This document shows positions 32,326 through 42,766 of a stretch of 64,000 nt of DNA, piece by piece. Each line of letters opens with the position of its first letter. Positions within the stretch are counted from its first letter, which is position 1. Origin of the DNA: Lepraria neglecta (Eukaryota; Ascomycota; Lecanoromycetes; Lecanorales; Stereocaulaceae); NCBI GenBank assembly GCA_033220425.1, contig CM065653.1, positions 1,550,001-1,614,000 on the forward strand. The letters are read 5' to 3'. The position numbers were made by a program, and so were the translations under genes. The notes beneath the pieces were generated by a model. That model did no database searches and was not told where the DNA came from. It saw nothing but the letters and a program-made list of their open reading frames with translations.

Positions 32326-32598
32326 ATGATGCGTCGGTTTTACTCAATCGCTTTGCTTGTCATCGTTATGCATGTCATTCTCGTAACTTTACACCTCTTG
32401 GTTTGGCTTCGTGGACAAGCTGCGGAGAATCATGATGCGTCTTTGATTGGCCAACCTGGAGCGCCATACCTAAGCCCAGCCGAGGCGGCCTATCAGAGGT
32501 CGTTGGTTCTGAATAAGCAGGACGGGTCGGAATTTGATGATGGTTCAAGCTATGGGTCGCATCACAAAGAAATGTTCACGTCTAGCAGTCCACCATGA
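32326..32598 (+). CDS. Small single-pass membrane protein, hypothetical
   Basis: A 90-residue frame with a strongly hydrophobic helix right after the start (YSIALLVIVMHVILVTLHLL, residues about 6-26) and a polar tail with a YLSPAEAAYQRSLVLNKQDG stretch. It could be a type II membrane protein or carry an uncleaved signal anchor. No homologue is recognised and no introns are needed. The clean hydrophobic/polar division supports a real product, but the frame is short. Confidence 0.4.
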   Translation: MMRRFYSIALLVIVMHVILVTLHLLVWLRGQAAENHDASLIGQPGAPYLSPAEAAYQRSLVLNKQDGSEFDDGSSYGSHHKEMFTSSSPP

Positions 32599-32936
32599 GT
32601 TATACTGCCGAGATACGCCCACGGAATGGGATCAGTCACCGAGATCCGGACTCAAGTCGCCGGGTGTGTTCAAGAAAGGTGGAGAACTTCTTTAAGCGAT
32701 GGCAGTGGACAGATGTTCTGGGATCGAACCGGAGAGAGGAAGGCTTCATGTCACTGCGAAGGCGATGGAGACCCTTCACGAGGAATTTCAACACATTTGC
32801 AGTGAATGCAGAGCCCAAGGGCAGATCATTACCTAGCAAAGATGTGGAAGATTCCCTCGCTTTCTTGATCTTACGACAAACGCCATTAAGGCCTTGAGGA
32901 AGGACAGATTTCCATTACATTAGAGCAATCTTCATC

Positions 32937-33310
32937 ATGGCATCAACTCCAGCCTCATCAACCTTACTACAAGATCTCCCAGCAAACTTCCTCTCCTTCC
33001 AATCCTTCCAATTCCACACGCCCGGATTCGCCGGCAACGCAGTCCCCCGAGAGGGCAACGCCTTCACAGAACAAGGCGTAATTCTTACAAACGAGCAACT
33101 CATCGCTCTCGCTCTGAACTACGCAGCTGGAGATCATGGACGAGGAAAATTCTATTAGCTGTCCTCTGAGATAGTAGCAGGACCAGGATTGTGCTATTGA
33201 GAGTATATTAGAAAGAAAAAGAGAAATAGGCCTACTGGCAGCTCTCGGAGGTCAAGCAGTTGCAGAAGTGCGAAGGCAGGTTCTTCTTCTGATGCTGTTT
33301 GGCGGATTTC
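32937..33310 (+). pseudogene. Unnamed family, copy A, broken
   Basis: The frame from the ATG at 32937 reads LLQDLPANFLSFQSFQFHTP, GFAGN and ILTNEQLIALALNYAAGDHG, then RGKFY and a TAG where the sister copy at 35.6 kb has Trp. About 70 bp further, in another frame, AYWQLSEVKQLQKCEGRFFF matches the sister copy's EYWQFSHFERLRRCGG. The two copies align over some 80 residues, so both derive from one family I cannot name. Copy A has at least one nonsense and one frame change. Confidence 0.5.
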
Positions 33311-33525
33311 GAAGCTGACTTATTGTGTATTGGGTGCATAGGAGGAGGATAAGTTTTATGAGCTGGATAATGAGAGGACTGATAGGAATTTTTACCTTCT
33401 TATTAAGTTTTTCGCGCTGTCTGTTGGCGCTGAGAAATTGGAGTGGGGTGAGGGTGATGAGTCTAAGGTAGTTCTCATACATCAGGGAGAGCAATTTTAC
33501 ATAATGCTCAAAGCGGAGTGGACTT
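33311..33525. other. Short spacer, no gene seen
   Basis: It possibly contains more of copy A in decayed form. Nothing definite. Confidence 0.3.
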
Positions 33526-35040
33526 TTAATGAAGGCGGTGAGTAGCTATGCCATTGTCTCCGTCGTATGTTCTGTATTTAATTAATAAATAGACACATAT
33601 CATGCGGACTTGGAGCCTCCTATATATTCCAGTGTAGGCCCTCAGTTCCCTCGACTGAGTCCCGCTTAGTCTATTCGCCGTCCAAGCATCGACTGCACGG
33701 TTCCATCCCTCTCTAGCCTCTGCGACTACTTTAGAAGCAACCTTGACGAAGTCGAATACTGGCTTTAGGTCGAATAATGCTTGCATTAGAACTTGAGTGA
33801 CGATGTTACTCGGATCGCCATCCGAGCTACTTGAATTCGTCAGTACAACGATAGCGCTCTCAGTCTCTGGAAATCCCCAATAGGCGCTTGTGAAACTCCC
33901 CAGATCACCTTTGTGACCGATCATTCTTCTTGGCGGCGAATTAGCGCCTAGAGTGTACGATTTCATGACACTGGAAGGATTGGTGATGGTATTGATTTCG
34001 CATGTTGGGAGGTGGAATGAGTAGAGTCTTAGGCCTAAGCCTGTTTTGGGTCTGTAGCCAAGGGAATCTGCGGTTGTTGAATGACGCGCCTAGCTTCTAG
34101 CAAAGTGTTTCTTGCCAACTGTCCCGGCAAATCCGGCAAGCCTGAAGAGGTGGCTCCCGAGCTCTCCTCCACGGCCGGAAGTGCATCTTTAGATGCTTCG
34201 ATCAATGCTTTACACCAAATTGTCAGGTCCTTCACGCAAGATCTCACACTCCCAGAAGCGTTAAATGCGTCTCCTCCTTTTAGTGTCGGTAAGTTCTGTT
34301 CGACTGCAGTTCCATCGCTCAGGGTCGTGTAAGCGTGCGCGTAATTGTTGTCAGTGTATGGTTGGCTGGTATAGATCTGATTCATCCCCAAGACTTCTGA
34401 GAATTCATGTACAGACTGAGTCCATGACTTGTTGCTGACTTTGTCGACAAGACATGCCGCAAGCCCATAAGGCCAATTGTTGTATTACCACTCAGAGCCG
34501 AGCTCTGAAACGCTTGGCAGGTTGCTGCATATATGCGTGACGCCCTTGCGCTGGGGAAGAACGGAGCCATGTCTGCCTATGACCGTATATAGTAAAGGTG
34601 CGAGTCCGGTTGAGTGGGACAGCATGTCAAGCAGCGTGGCCTTTTCGTCAACGATTGGACTGTGAGGCGTTTGGAACTCCGGCAGGTACGTGGATATGGG
34701 AGTTGTCCAATCAAGTTTACCACTGTGCACCAGCAGGCTTACGAAAGTGGCTTTGAAGGCTTTCGTGCAAGATCCGAGGCTATAGATGGTCTCTTCATTG
34801 GGTGCCCGAGCCGTGCTCTTGTCTGCGTAGCCGAAACCTTTGAAAAATATGGTGTCACCATGGTGAAGAGCACCGACGGAGAAAGAAGGGCTACGGAACA
34901 CTCCGCGGATCATGTCGATATCGGGGATTGCTGCATCCAACCTACATTAATTGGTCAGCCAGAGAGCCTAAAATAGATTTGAGTAGTGTGTCACATTACC
35001 TTTCGATGACATGGTCATGCGTATCCATTGCACGGTCCAT
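33526..35040 (-). pseudogene. Broken beta-lactamase-fold serine hydrolase, copy 1
   Basis: Exon 1 (ATG at 35040) joins exon 2 across a 60-nt intron and reads HVIERLDAAIPDIDMIRGVF, then SVGALHHGDTIFFKGFGYAD. The nucleophile motif is present as SCTK (SxxK) in YSLGSCTKAFKATFVSLLVH. KATLLDMLSHSTGLAPL follows, then YNN of the YxN motif in EW-stop-YNNWPYGL. The stop is a TAA where relatives have Gln. Later the frame shifts between PLATDPK and the continuing GLRLYSFHLPTC, MIGHKGDLGSFTSAYWGFPE. This is the class C beta-lactamase/penicillin-binding-like family (PF00144), whose fungal members are esterases or peptidases of mostly unknown substrate. One nonsense and one frameshift are seen. Confidence 0.65.
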
Positions 35041-35616
35041 CAGCTCCAGATTTCCTCGTGGCGTTCAAAGTCCTTGGATTGACTAGTCACTCTCTTAATG
35101 ATCAGGTCAGCCCAAGGTCAATGTTTGAAATCTTCAAATCTGTGATGAGTTGGTCCGAGCTAAAGTAATGTGGACCTTTGTCAAACAGGAAGTGGCCGTG
35201 GAGCGCACCTCGCTATCATTCACTTACTATGCAGCAGGCTTGCGTGTCATCCTCAGAATATTTTGGTGTGACTTGCGCTCAGTCCTGATTTCGGGTGAGA
35301 CTTATGCTACCACAGGCATAAGGTAGCCTGCCAAGGTAACATGGTCCGCCAGGGTAGTCAAACCCCATGCCGCTTGTGTCCCATCAAAGGATCCGAAGCG
35401 ATGTCCTTGCTTTCGCCCCCGTGATTGTGTTATGATTATTCTCCCCCGTTTCCGCGCTCTCAATCGACGGTTCATCTTTCGTGGTATCCGAAGCTCTGTG
35501 AATCCTACGTCAAACTTCAACGAAGTTGCCTCTTCATTTTTACATACTGAGCACCCCTCGACCATTAGAGGAGTTAACCAATTAGAATCCTTACGTTGTG
35601 ATATTTCTTATCACCA

Positions 35617-36433
35617 TGGCGCCACCTCCAATCCCAGGACATTGGCTGGACGACCTCCTAAGGATTTCAGCTTCAATACGTCAGGTTTCATTGGCAAGAA
35701 ACTCGACATCCAACTCAGAAATTACACAGGCCCGCATTTCAAACTCACCAACGAGCAGCTTATTACCCTCACTCTCAACGATACAGCTACAGAACAACGA
35801 CGTGGTAATGTGTATTGGTTGAAGATTGAAGGCGATCCCGCGTTGTTTCATATGGATCATACTTGGGATGATACGGAGGCCAATGAGTACTGGCAATTCT
35901 CACATTTCGAGCGGTTGAGGCGCTGCGGGGGTAAGTATTACTGCTTTCAATTGTCTTGATCCGAAGGTTTATGCGTCTTCTGCAGTACGATTTGATAGGT
36001 CTGGCCGCATTGATCGGTTTGGCCCCCTCCTCGACGTACTTTTAGTGAAGATTGTCGTATTGCCAAATGGACTCCGACATATTACAATGGAGAGAAGGTT
36101 ATCGTGAAGAGGGAATGTTCCAGGTGTTTTTCATACATCAAGAGGGGAAGGTCTATCTGACTTGCAAAGACGAGTGGGATGATCACGCTATTGGACGAAT
36201 CCCAAGCGTACAGGCTTTGTCACAAAGGCCTATCGAACCCCTGCAACACTGAATACACCAGCAAGTGTGGATTTGATAGCGAGGGCGCCAAAACCCCTCT
36301 TGCAAGCAACGAGGTGTCTAATAATGTAGAGATTCTGCGGAAATTGGATTTCGCTCTGGAGAAGATCGTGCGTTTGACTAGAATGAGACCTGAGGGTGAG
36401 AGACTTAAGAATGGGACATGTTTGGTTCAATGA
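35617..36433 (+). pseudogene. Unnamed family, copy B, broken
   Basis: Coding-like sequence starts near an ATG in strong context (CACCATGGCG, 35617), but the conserved part is in another frame: TLAGRPPKDFSFNTSGFIGK, TGPHFKLTNEQLITLTLND, RRGNVYWLKIEGDPALFHMD, EANEYWQFSHFERLRRCGG. An intron (GTAAGT..CTGCAG) leads to RFDRSGRIDRFGP. Later, in shifted frames, TFSEDCRIAKWTPTYYNGEK and KVYLTCKDEWDDHAIGRIPS appear. Copy A at 33 kb is homologous. At least two frame changes suggest a pseudogene. Function is unknown. Confidence 0.45.
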
Positions 36434-36515
36434 ATCGTGCTATCCATATTGGACAAATCTGATGTTTCACTTACGAGCTCCTCGATAGATAATCGATAAC
36501 CATGCCTCCCGCCAT

Positions 36516-37798
36516 TCAATCTGCATTCGTGATTACCAACGCTCTGACCTCGATACTCTGACGTGGCGGAACGTTAGGTGGAATAACCGTATGATAAAAT
36601 GCAGTATGCGGGCAGCCTACATCTTGGTTAGCCGACATCCAACATTGGTATCAGACATAGGCACAGACAACTAGCAGCAACCTCAGCGTTTGAGTCAAAG
36701 ATCTTAATGATGGTAACCTCGTCATTTTGCTGACCGTTCAGATAATACCATTTGGCATTTGGATTATACAGCGGCAGCAGCGTCTCCCCAAGGCGGGTTT
36801 TCTGAATGTTATCGCAGATAACGAGGTCTGAGCGCCGGATGGTGCTCCCATCACACAAAGCTAGAGGGCAGTCTTCTACGCGGTGGGCGTATGGTCGCCA
36901 TATACTGTTGGCTAACAATCAGCAGAAATACTGATGGTGGCAAGCCAGATTGTCATTACTTGAATATTCTCACCCGCCCCTGAAGGTAGTGATCTGCGTC
37001 ATCTCCCATCTTCTCGTATACGTATTGTACCGCCGTTGCAGGGCTTTGGTCAAGATGGACATTGTGGGCTGGCACGAGAGGTACGAGAGGGTCGTTGAGG
37101 TTGGCGAGATTGTGTCTTTCGACATTGAGTCGGAGCTTTGAAGGACTACAGTGTCAGGGTAGTCTGTAAAGCGAGAGCTTTGTAATGCGGTATCCATACT
37201 CGCCAATTAAAGAAAACAACTTTGTCAACTCCTTCTACCTGCAGACTGTGAGTTAGGTTGCCCTCTAGAGAATATTTTGAGCCAAAAGACAAGCTCTCGG
37301 AGCAGTGACTCCGTGGCAAAATGGCATTAAGGCGCAGAGTCTGAGTTACAAATCAAGTCTCAGAAGGATAGACTTTATCACAAATGGGCGATCAAGAAGG
37401 AGGTTCGAATAAAATGAATATCCTGGGAGCGGTGAACAGACGGTATAGGAGGTAATGACTCCGAACAGTGCACATACTTGTTCTTTGAGCAGCCGTTCAA
37501 TTTCAGGCTTGTAAACATTCTCCACGTCGTCATTGCTCTGATAATCGATGGACGGGAATTGATGTTTAATGATCTGAAACCCGTTCTGATCGAGGGAGAA
37601 AGTCGACTCTCTGCCTCTAACATCCTCTATCAACTCCTCCGGTCCCTCACCCATCTGAATGTTCGAGCGTGCAAGACCATCGAGCTCAGGAATGTTCTCG
37701 CTGACAATCTGATAAGGCTTTTCTTGCTCGAATTTGTCGTCCCACTGCAGGTACATGAGCTTTCTGCGTTCGTGCTTGGGCTCCATTGTGAGGACCAC
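36516..37798 (-). CDS. AsaB/CmcJ-type Fe(II)/2-oxoglutarate oxygenase, copy 1
   Basis: The family includes AsaB, CmcJ-like and NvfI-like oxygenases of fungal secondary metabolism, plus many orphans. Exon 1 starts at 37798 (or at MEPK, 37786) and carries EDVRGRESTFSLDQNGFQII. The next exons give VEGVDKVVFFNWR, then LRLNVERHNLANLNDPLVPL, VPAHNVHLDQSPATAVQYVY with the iron-binding HxD, then NIWRPYAHRVEDCPLALCDG. The last carries AKWYYLNGQQNDEVTIIKIF, and after a final intron CPHTAFYHTVIPPNVPPRQS. The stop is at 36516-36518. Five introns are inferred; one acceptor (CAAAG before CTCCGA) was chosen because it alone keeps the frame. It looks intact. Substrate is unknown, and no synthase is visible nearby. 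Confidence 0.75.
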
Positions 37799-38758
37799 GC
37801 AAAGTTACCAGCGTTGATTCTGGCTTAGAAGGCCATTTAAACACGACTAGGTGCAGCATTGGCAGTGGCGAAAGTTGGAAACGGCAGCTGATTTCGGTGA
37901 AATTGCGCTCTGAACATTTATTACACCTTCACTCTTGTTATGTGCTTATCGTGAATCCATACCGCATTCGATCGTTGAGGCTCCGCAAGGCTGGACCCTA
38001 ATTGGACCATTGCCACTTCGATCGCTGCAGGTGCGGGGTATGAGATGCCATCATGTAGTCAGGTGGCTCAACAAAATCTTGGGAAACACCTTTTGCAAGT
38101 CTCTGCTCTTTCACGACACAATTCAAAGCGCGAAATCTGCGAAACCGAGCTCCTTTACGAGAACGAATCCACCCTAGACATAAACCTTGAGCTTATCGGA
38201 CCCCTCGGACCGCCCCCACCCACCACAGAACACTCCTTCCGCGACCATGCAAGACCTAATCGCCGAGCAAGGCTTGACCGAGCCCAAGCAAACCCCTACG
38301 AAGAAGCCACAAGCTAGCTGGGCGCAGCAAGTGGCAGATGCCACTGCTCAAGACAAGCGAGAGCAGCCATGGAAGGCAGCGCTGGGAAAGACACATGATC
38401 GGGGTGCGGAGGGTGAGGATTGGATCAATCTCCAACTGCCCAACCACGTGCAATGCGGTAGCATGGCAGCGTGAGACATCTAGATGTTTCGAGCAAGGAG
38501 GGCGCAGGTTGATCAATGGAAGCATCGAAATAGCATGCATATTTGGAAGGATGGATGAGGCTGTGTTCCGTTTGATCTGCAGGGATGATTCTGGGGTTGT
38601 ACATGCGAGAGGGTTATGTGCTTGTGCAAATGTTGCCGAGTCGGTTTATTGGCCTTGTATATAGGCTAGGCAGGTCGGGCATAGCGGGTTGTTGGCAGTT
38701 AGTTACATATCATCACTCATTGCCATCCTTGAATATTACTTGTTGCGAAGATAAAGCA
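37799..38758. other. Spacer between the two oxygenases
   Basis: This holds the promoter of copy 1 and the 3' end of copy 2. A plus-strand 95-residue frame (38187-38474, with KPQASWAQQVADATAQDKRE) has no recognised family and may be chance. Confidence 0.35.
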
Positions 38759-39864
38759 CTACGACTCAGCATTCCCTTCATATGTGAACACTAATGCCCT
38801 CACCTCAATGCTTTCTCGTGGGTTTGAGTCCTCGGGAACAACATTATGTGTAAAGGAGGTGTGCAGACAGTCTAGGCCGAGTCAGAATGCCCGTGGTTGG
38901 GGATGAACAGGGACACTCACATTTGGCTTCAACTTCTGGATCACTGTCGAACATCTTTAGTAGTGTGACTTCGTCTTTCCGCTGTCGATTTAGATAATGC
39001 CAGCGGTATCTGTGACTGGGTTTTGCATAGAAGTTCGAGCCGTTGTAGTGCTTCCTTACATGGTCTGCCTCAACGAGATCCGAAGGCTCAATGGTTCGCG
39101 CGTCACAGAAGGTCAGTGGTTGATCTTCAACAACATCAATGATAGGCCGCCAGATGCTAATATTTGTTACTCCAGGCTGCAGCAGGAACGGACAGGCGAT
39201 GCTAACTTTATGATACGCACTCGACCCTGAAGCAGAAAATCTGTCTGTTCGGGAAGATGCAACCGCATCCGACCCAGAACGGCTGAAGGGGTCTGGTCTG
39301 TGAGATTGACCTCAGCCTTGTCCTGTAGCTCGTCTCACAGGGGGACCTACCAATGTGGACATGCTTTGCAGGTAGTAGGTATTGCATTTTGTCATTGGCG
39401 TCGATCGCCGTCTTTCCCGTAAGCTCTACGTTCTTTCTGATCTGTTCTCCTTCAGCACATATTCGATCATGGTTGCAATGCCATTGGCATACACGCCAAT
39501 CAAAAAAGTACACCTGATCAATGCCCTCGACCTCACGCCTTAAGAGCTCTTCTATTTCCGGTAAGTAGACATTTTCCACCTCATCGCGTACGCCGAAGTC
39601 GTGGACACGCGTGGGGTAAATTCTGAACGTGAAACCTTGCTTGTTTAGGGAGTATTGTGACTCTGTTCCTCGTACGTCGTGAATGGTCTCCACCTCACCT
39701 TCCTTGAATACTAAATTTGTCGTTCTTTGATCAGGCAGATGTCCGCCGCCAACAACAGAGAACAGCTGGAATGGCTTTTCTGTTCCATAGAGCTTTTGCC
39801 ACTCCAGGTAGTTGAGCACTGCTTGCTCGTCGTGAGGCTGACACATTGTGGATTGAATACCCAA
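38759..39864 (-). CDS. AsaB/CmcJ-type Fe(II)/2-oxoglutarate oxygenase, copy 2
   Basis: A second member, head-to-tail with copy 1. It starts at 39864 (or at MCQPHDE, 39846) with NYLEWQKLYGTEKPFQLFSV and IHDVRGTESQYSLNKQGFTF, then EEVEGIDQ-like REVEGIDQVYFFDWR. Introns lead to IRKNVELTGKTAIDANDKMQ, LLPAKHVHIDQTPSAVLGRM with the HxD motif, RIINIWRPIIDVVEDQPLTF, RWHYLNRQRKDEVTLLKMFD and finally CLHTSFTHNVVPEDSNPRES. The TAG is at 38759-38761. All five introns fit in phase. The two copies share exon positions and motif order but are clearly diverged, so the duplication is not recent. It looks intact. Confidence 0.75.
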
Positions 39865-40451
39865 TCAGATTGCATGGGGCAAAGCCAGTCTCAGCCGAAA
39901 ACTGGTGCACACTCAGTCTGCCGGCCACTGTTGGCCCTAGTAAATCCTTTGAAAGAACATGCAATCCGTGCCTTACACAGAGTTTGTGGCGCGAGTAGTC
40001 GGTTGCTTACTTTCAATATTGGAAGCAAGTCTCTCGGTAGATATTCACGAGTAGAGCCTAGTGGCCTGTGCAGGGTGGGAAATGATCAACATTTTGCTTT
40101 GTGGTGGTGTCTTATTTGCTGGTTGGTTGCATTAGATAGTGGGGTTCCAGATTGCCCTGCTGACCAGATCTGCAGCGAATCGCACGACTATTGGACGGGC
40201 TCGTTATAGGTTAAAAAGCCATTATGCAGCGTGCTGAGTGTTATTGGCAGTGATAGTCACGAGTGGATAGCGAATAGTGCGACTGTCCTCCTGTCCTCCT
40301 GTCCAGAATCAAAATTTTGATCCCAGTATTAATGTGCTAGTGCCGTAATATTTTCCGAGCGGATTTTACAGGGATCGAGGTTGCAAAGCACTCGTAGTAT
40401 GAATACATCAACGAGTCTGGCAGTGGAGCAGAAGCCTAGATTCAAATATCC
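39865..40451. other. Intergenic, no gene seen
   Basis: This holds the promoter of oxygenase copy 2 and the 3' UTR of the DUF7580 gene. No recognisable coding sequence. Confidence 0.45.
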
Positions 40452-42345
40452 TCAGTCTGCGGTAGATACCGTATAGAAAGGCTTCATGGCCTCCTCCAAA
40501 GGGAGGACCACATGCTCCAATACTTTGCGCTGGAACTGTGGAACCTTCAAATCAGCATCTGAGCATTCTGCCCCAAAGTCACAAAAGAGGCAGCCCACAA
40601 CTGCACGCTGGTACTGCTTTCCCATCTCCAGCTGTATCTGCTTGTGTAGCCGCAACGCCGTGAAATGTCTTGTCATAGCTGCTGTCCGTGCCAAATCACC
40701 CGGTTCTACGAGATCTTCAATCGGCTTGTTGTAAGCAATCTCAATCAGTACGACACCAAGCGTAAAGAGAGTCTCGTTCCGCGCAAAACCCTGTACTTGA
40801 GCAGCAGTCGTTGAGGAAGATACCGAAGACGTACGGCTTTTACTAGACGAGAACCGTCTAGAAATGTAGGGCTGAACGGGGCTTGTGGGACTTTGCGCTG
40901 TATCGCCCTCAGCTTCAGGGAGGTATTGAATATCTTGCTTGTCCCATCCCTCTAGCCATGGAGTAGAATGAAGCTGTAGTACTGTTGAACCCAGGGTAGA
41001 AGCTAGCTGGTGTTTGACACCCTGCGAGAAGGACTGTCTCTTCCATGCCCGTCCTGTCCTCGAACGACGACGGGAGGGCGACAGAGGCTCGCCAACATGG
41101 ATAGAGGCCATAGGCGGTTCGACATCGCTCCTTGGATTGACGCTGAAGAGACCATACCTAGTCTCCTTTGCATCAGAGAGGTATCCTAGACATTTCCCGT
41201 CATCCGGACGAGTTGTCTGTATGTTCTTGATCCAACGACATAGGTCTTTGATTTCCGTGTTATGATTTCCTACTATTTCCCTTCTGTTTCCTTGCTTGTG
41301 TGATGACGATGAGGAGGAGGAGGAGGGGGCTTGCGAGTTGGAAAGCTCAAAGCTGACACTCTTGTTTTCGGGGGCACGTGTTGTGGAGGCTTTCGATTGC
41401 CTAGACGATGGCTGTCAGCATTGGAGAGGTCAATAGCGTGGCAAATATATACTGCGATGGCTGTAGTGTGGGACCTGCACTCCCTCCAAGGCCCTTTGGT
41501 GCTTCAGGTACCGTTTGATTCTCGTCCTCTAGGCGTGCAAGCTCAGCTTCGCGCCAGTCTAGCGGCTGCCCACCCTTGTTTTCGTCCGCGGCAAATGAGA
41601 ACAAGAATTTGAAACGAAATTCGTCGTCGCTCGCTTTGCCAGCTTTTGCTTGAGGAGACCTCCGGGCCTCGAGTCGCAAATTGGCCAGATGCGGGGTCTT
41701 GCAGTCGCAGTGCCACCCACGAGAAAGCGCTTCATGGAGGTTCAGAGCGCATTCTCGTACTTTGCCGAATGCCTCCATCCCACCTTTGAATTGGCGTGTA
41801 GGCGCCAGTCTCAAGCTCTGTGCTTGCAAGGTCTCCAACTCAGCAATTCTCGCACTCAACCTGTTGAGTCCTGCTTCACCGCGTGCTCTCGAAAGGAATT
41901 GCTTGATTGGCTTTAACAGGTGGCGACGCTTGAGATCCTTTGCATCGGTTTACTTTAATGGTCTTCGTTCTCTTCGATGGGAAGATTGACTCACATCGGA
42001 ATTCAGGATCTTTTCCAGCTCAAGCATCATGCCCCGGACATCTTCTAGAATCTCGGTGAAGGACTGATATGACTCTCCAAGATGTTCCTCGAGCTTGGTT
42101 GCTATATGGACGTCTCTCCATGCTTCCCCATCTGGATGGTCAAGCAGCTCTTTCAGTTGCGCGTCCGACACCAGTGAGGAGAGCAGCTCCTCGATAGTGT
42201 TGAGAAATATGTTCCGCTGAGTCTTGAAGCTTCTCTCAAGCTGTCGTACCTCTCTCATGGCCAGGCTTGCTTTGTATTGCTCGATGCTGGCTGTGACAAT
42301 CGGCACGATGCCTAGTATGATTCCTAGAATCTCAAAACCTATCAT
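40452..42345 (-). CDS. DUF7580-family protein, HeLo-like N-terminal helix bundle
   Basis: About 600 residues in three exons. The start at 42345 gives MIGFEILGIILGIVPIVTAS and QYKASLAMREVRQLERSFKT, the N-terminal hydrophobic helix and helical bundle typical of DUF7580 proteins, which resemble HeLo-type domains. The C-terminal DUF7580 part has LHSTPWLEGWDKQDIQYLPE, a Ser-rich loop, NETLFTLGVVLIEIAYNKPI and RAVVGCLFCDFGAECSDADL, recalling a degenerate kinase-like C-lobe. The second intron was placed as GTATAT..GTCTAG because this restores the frame into SKASTTRAPENKS. Such proteins occur near fungal NLRs and are suspected in allorecognition or immunity; that role is inferred. The gene is divergent from the NLR, 421 bp away, and appears intact. 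Confidence 0.75.
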
Positions 42346-42766
42346 TGCGATTGTTTGACCGAGATTAGTTCTATGAGCAGGAGTGAATAAATGCCTTTGT
42401 CGATGAAACAAATGGCTGGCGATAGTAGCCTTCTCTATTTCGTATCGCTCACTACCGCAATTACTAATAGATACACCACCCACACTTATTCTTCCTTATC
42501 TCGGGGACGGCAAGGCAAAAACAAGGCAACTGCTTTAAACGCCCTATCGAGGAGTGTGGCTTGCAGCAAGTGAGGGGGCAATCGCGGATCTACATTACAC
42601 ATTTGTCTCCCACTCTTGCGCATCGTGTCTCAGCCTCATTGATCCCACCTTTCCAAGGGACATGATTCCGTCCACTAGGCGCGAACCTTGCCAGACCTTG
42701 CCCATACCTCTCGTACCATTCTTTAACGTTGTTATACACAATACGCCGAAGCTCTGTGGACACCGA
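42346..42766. promoter_or_regulatory. Divergent promoter between the DUF7580 gene and the NLR
   Basis: A 421-bp segment serves both start codons, so the two genes are likely co-expressed. No defined operator was recognised. Open frames extend into it, but none carries a recognisable domain. Confidence 0.5.

Noticed and set aside
42554-42766. An upstream Met for the NLR at 42554
   Set aside because: The added 71 residues look like translated promoter sequence; the ATG at 42767 opens the conserved-looking helical start.
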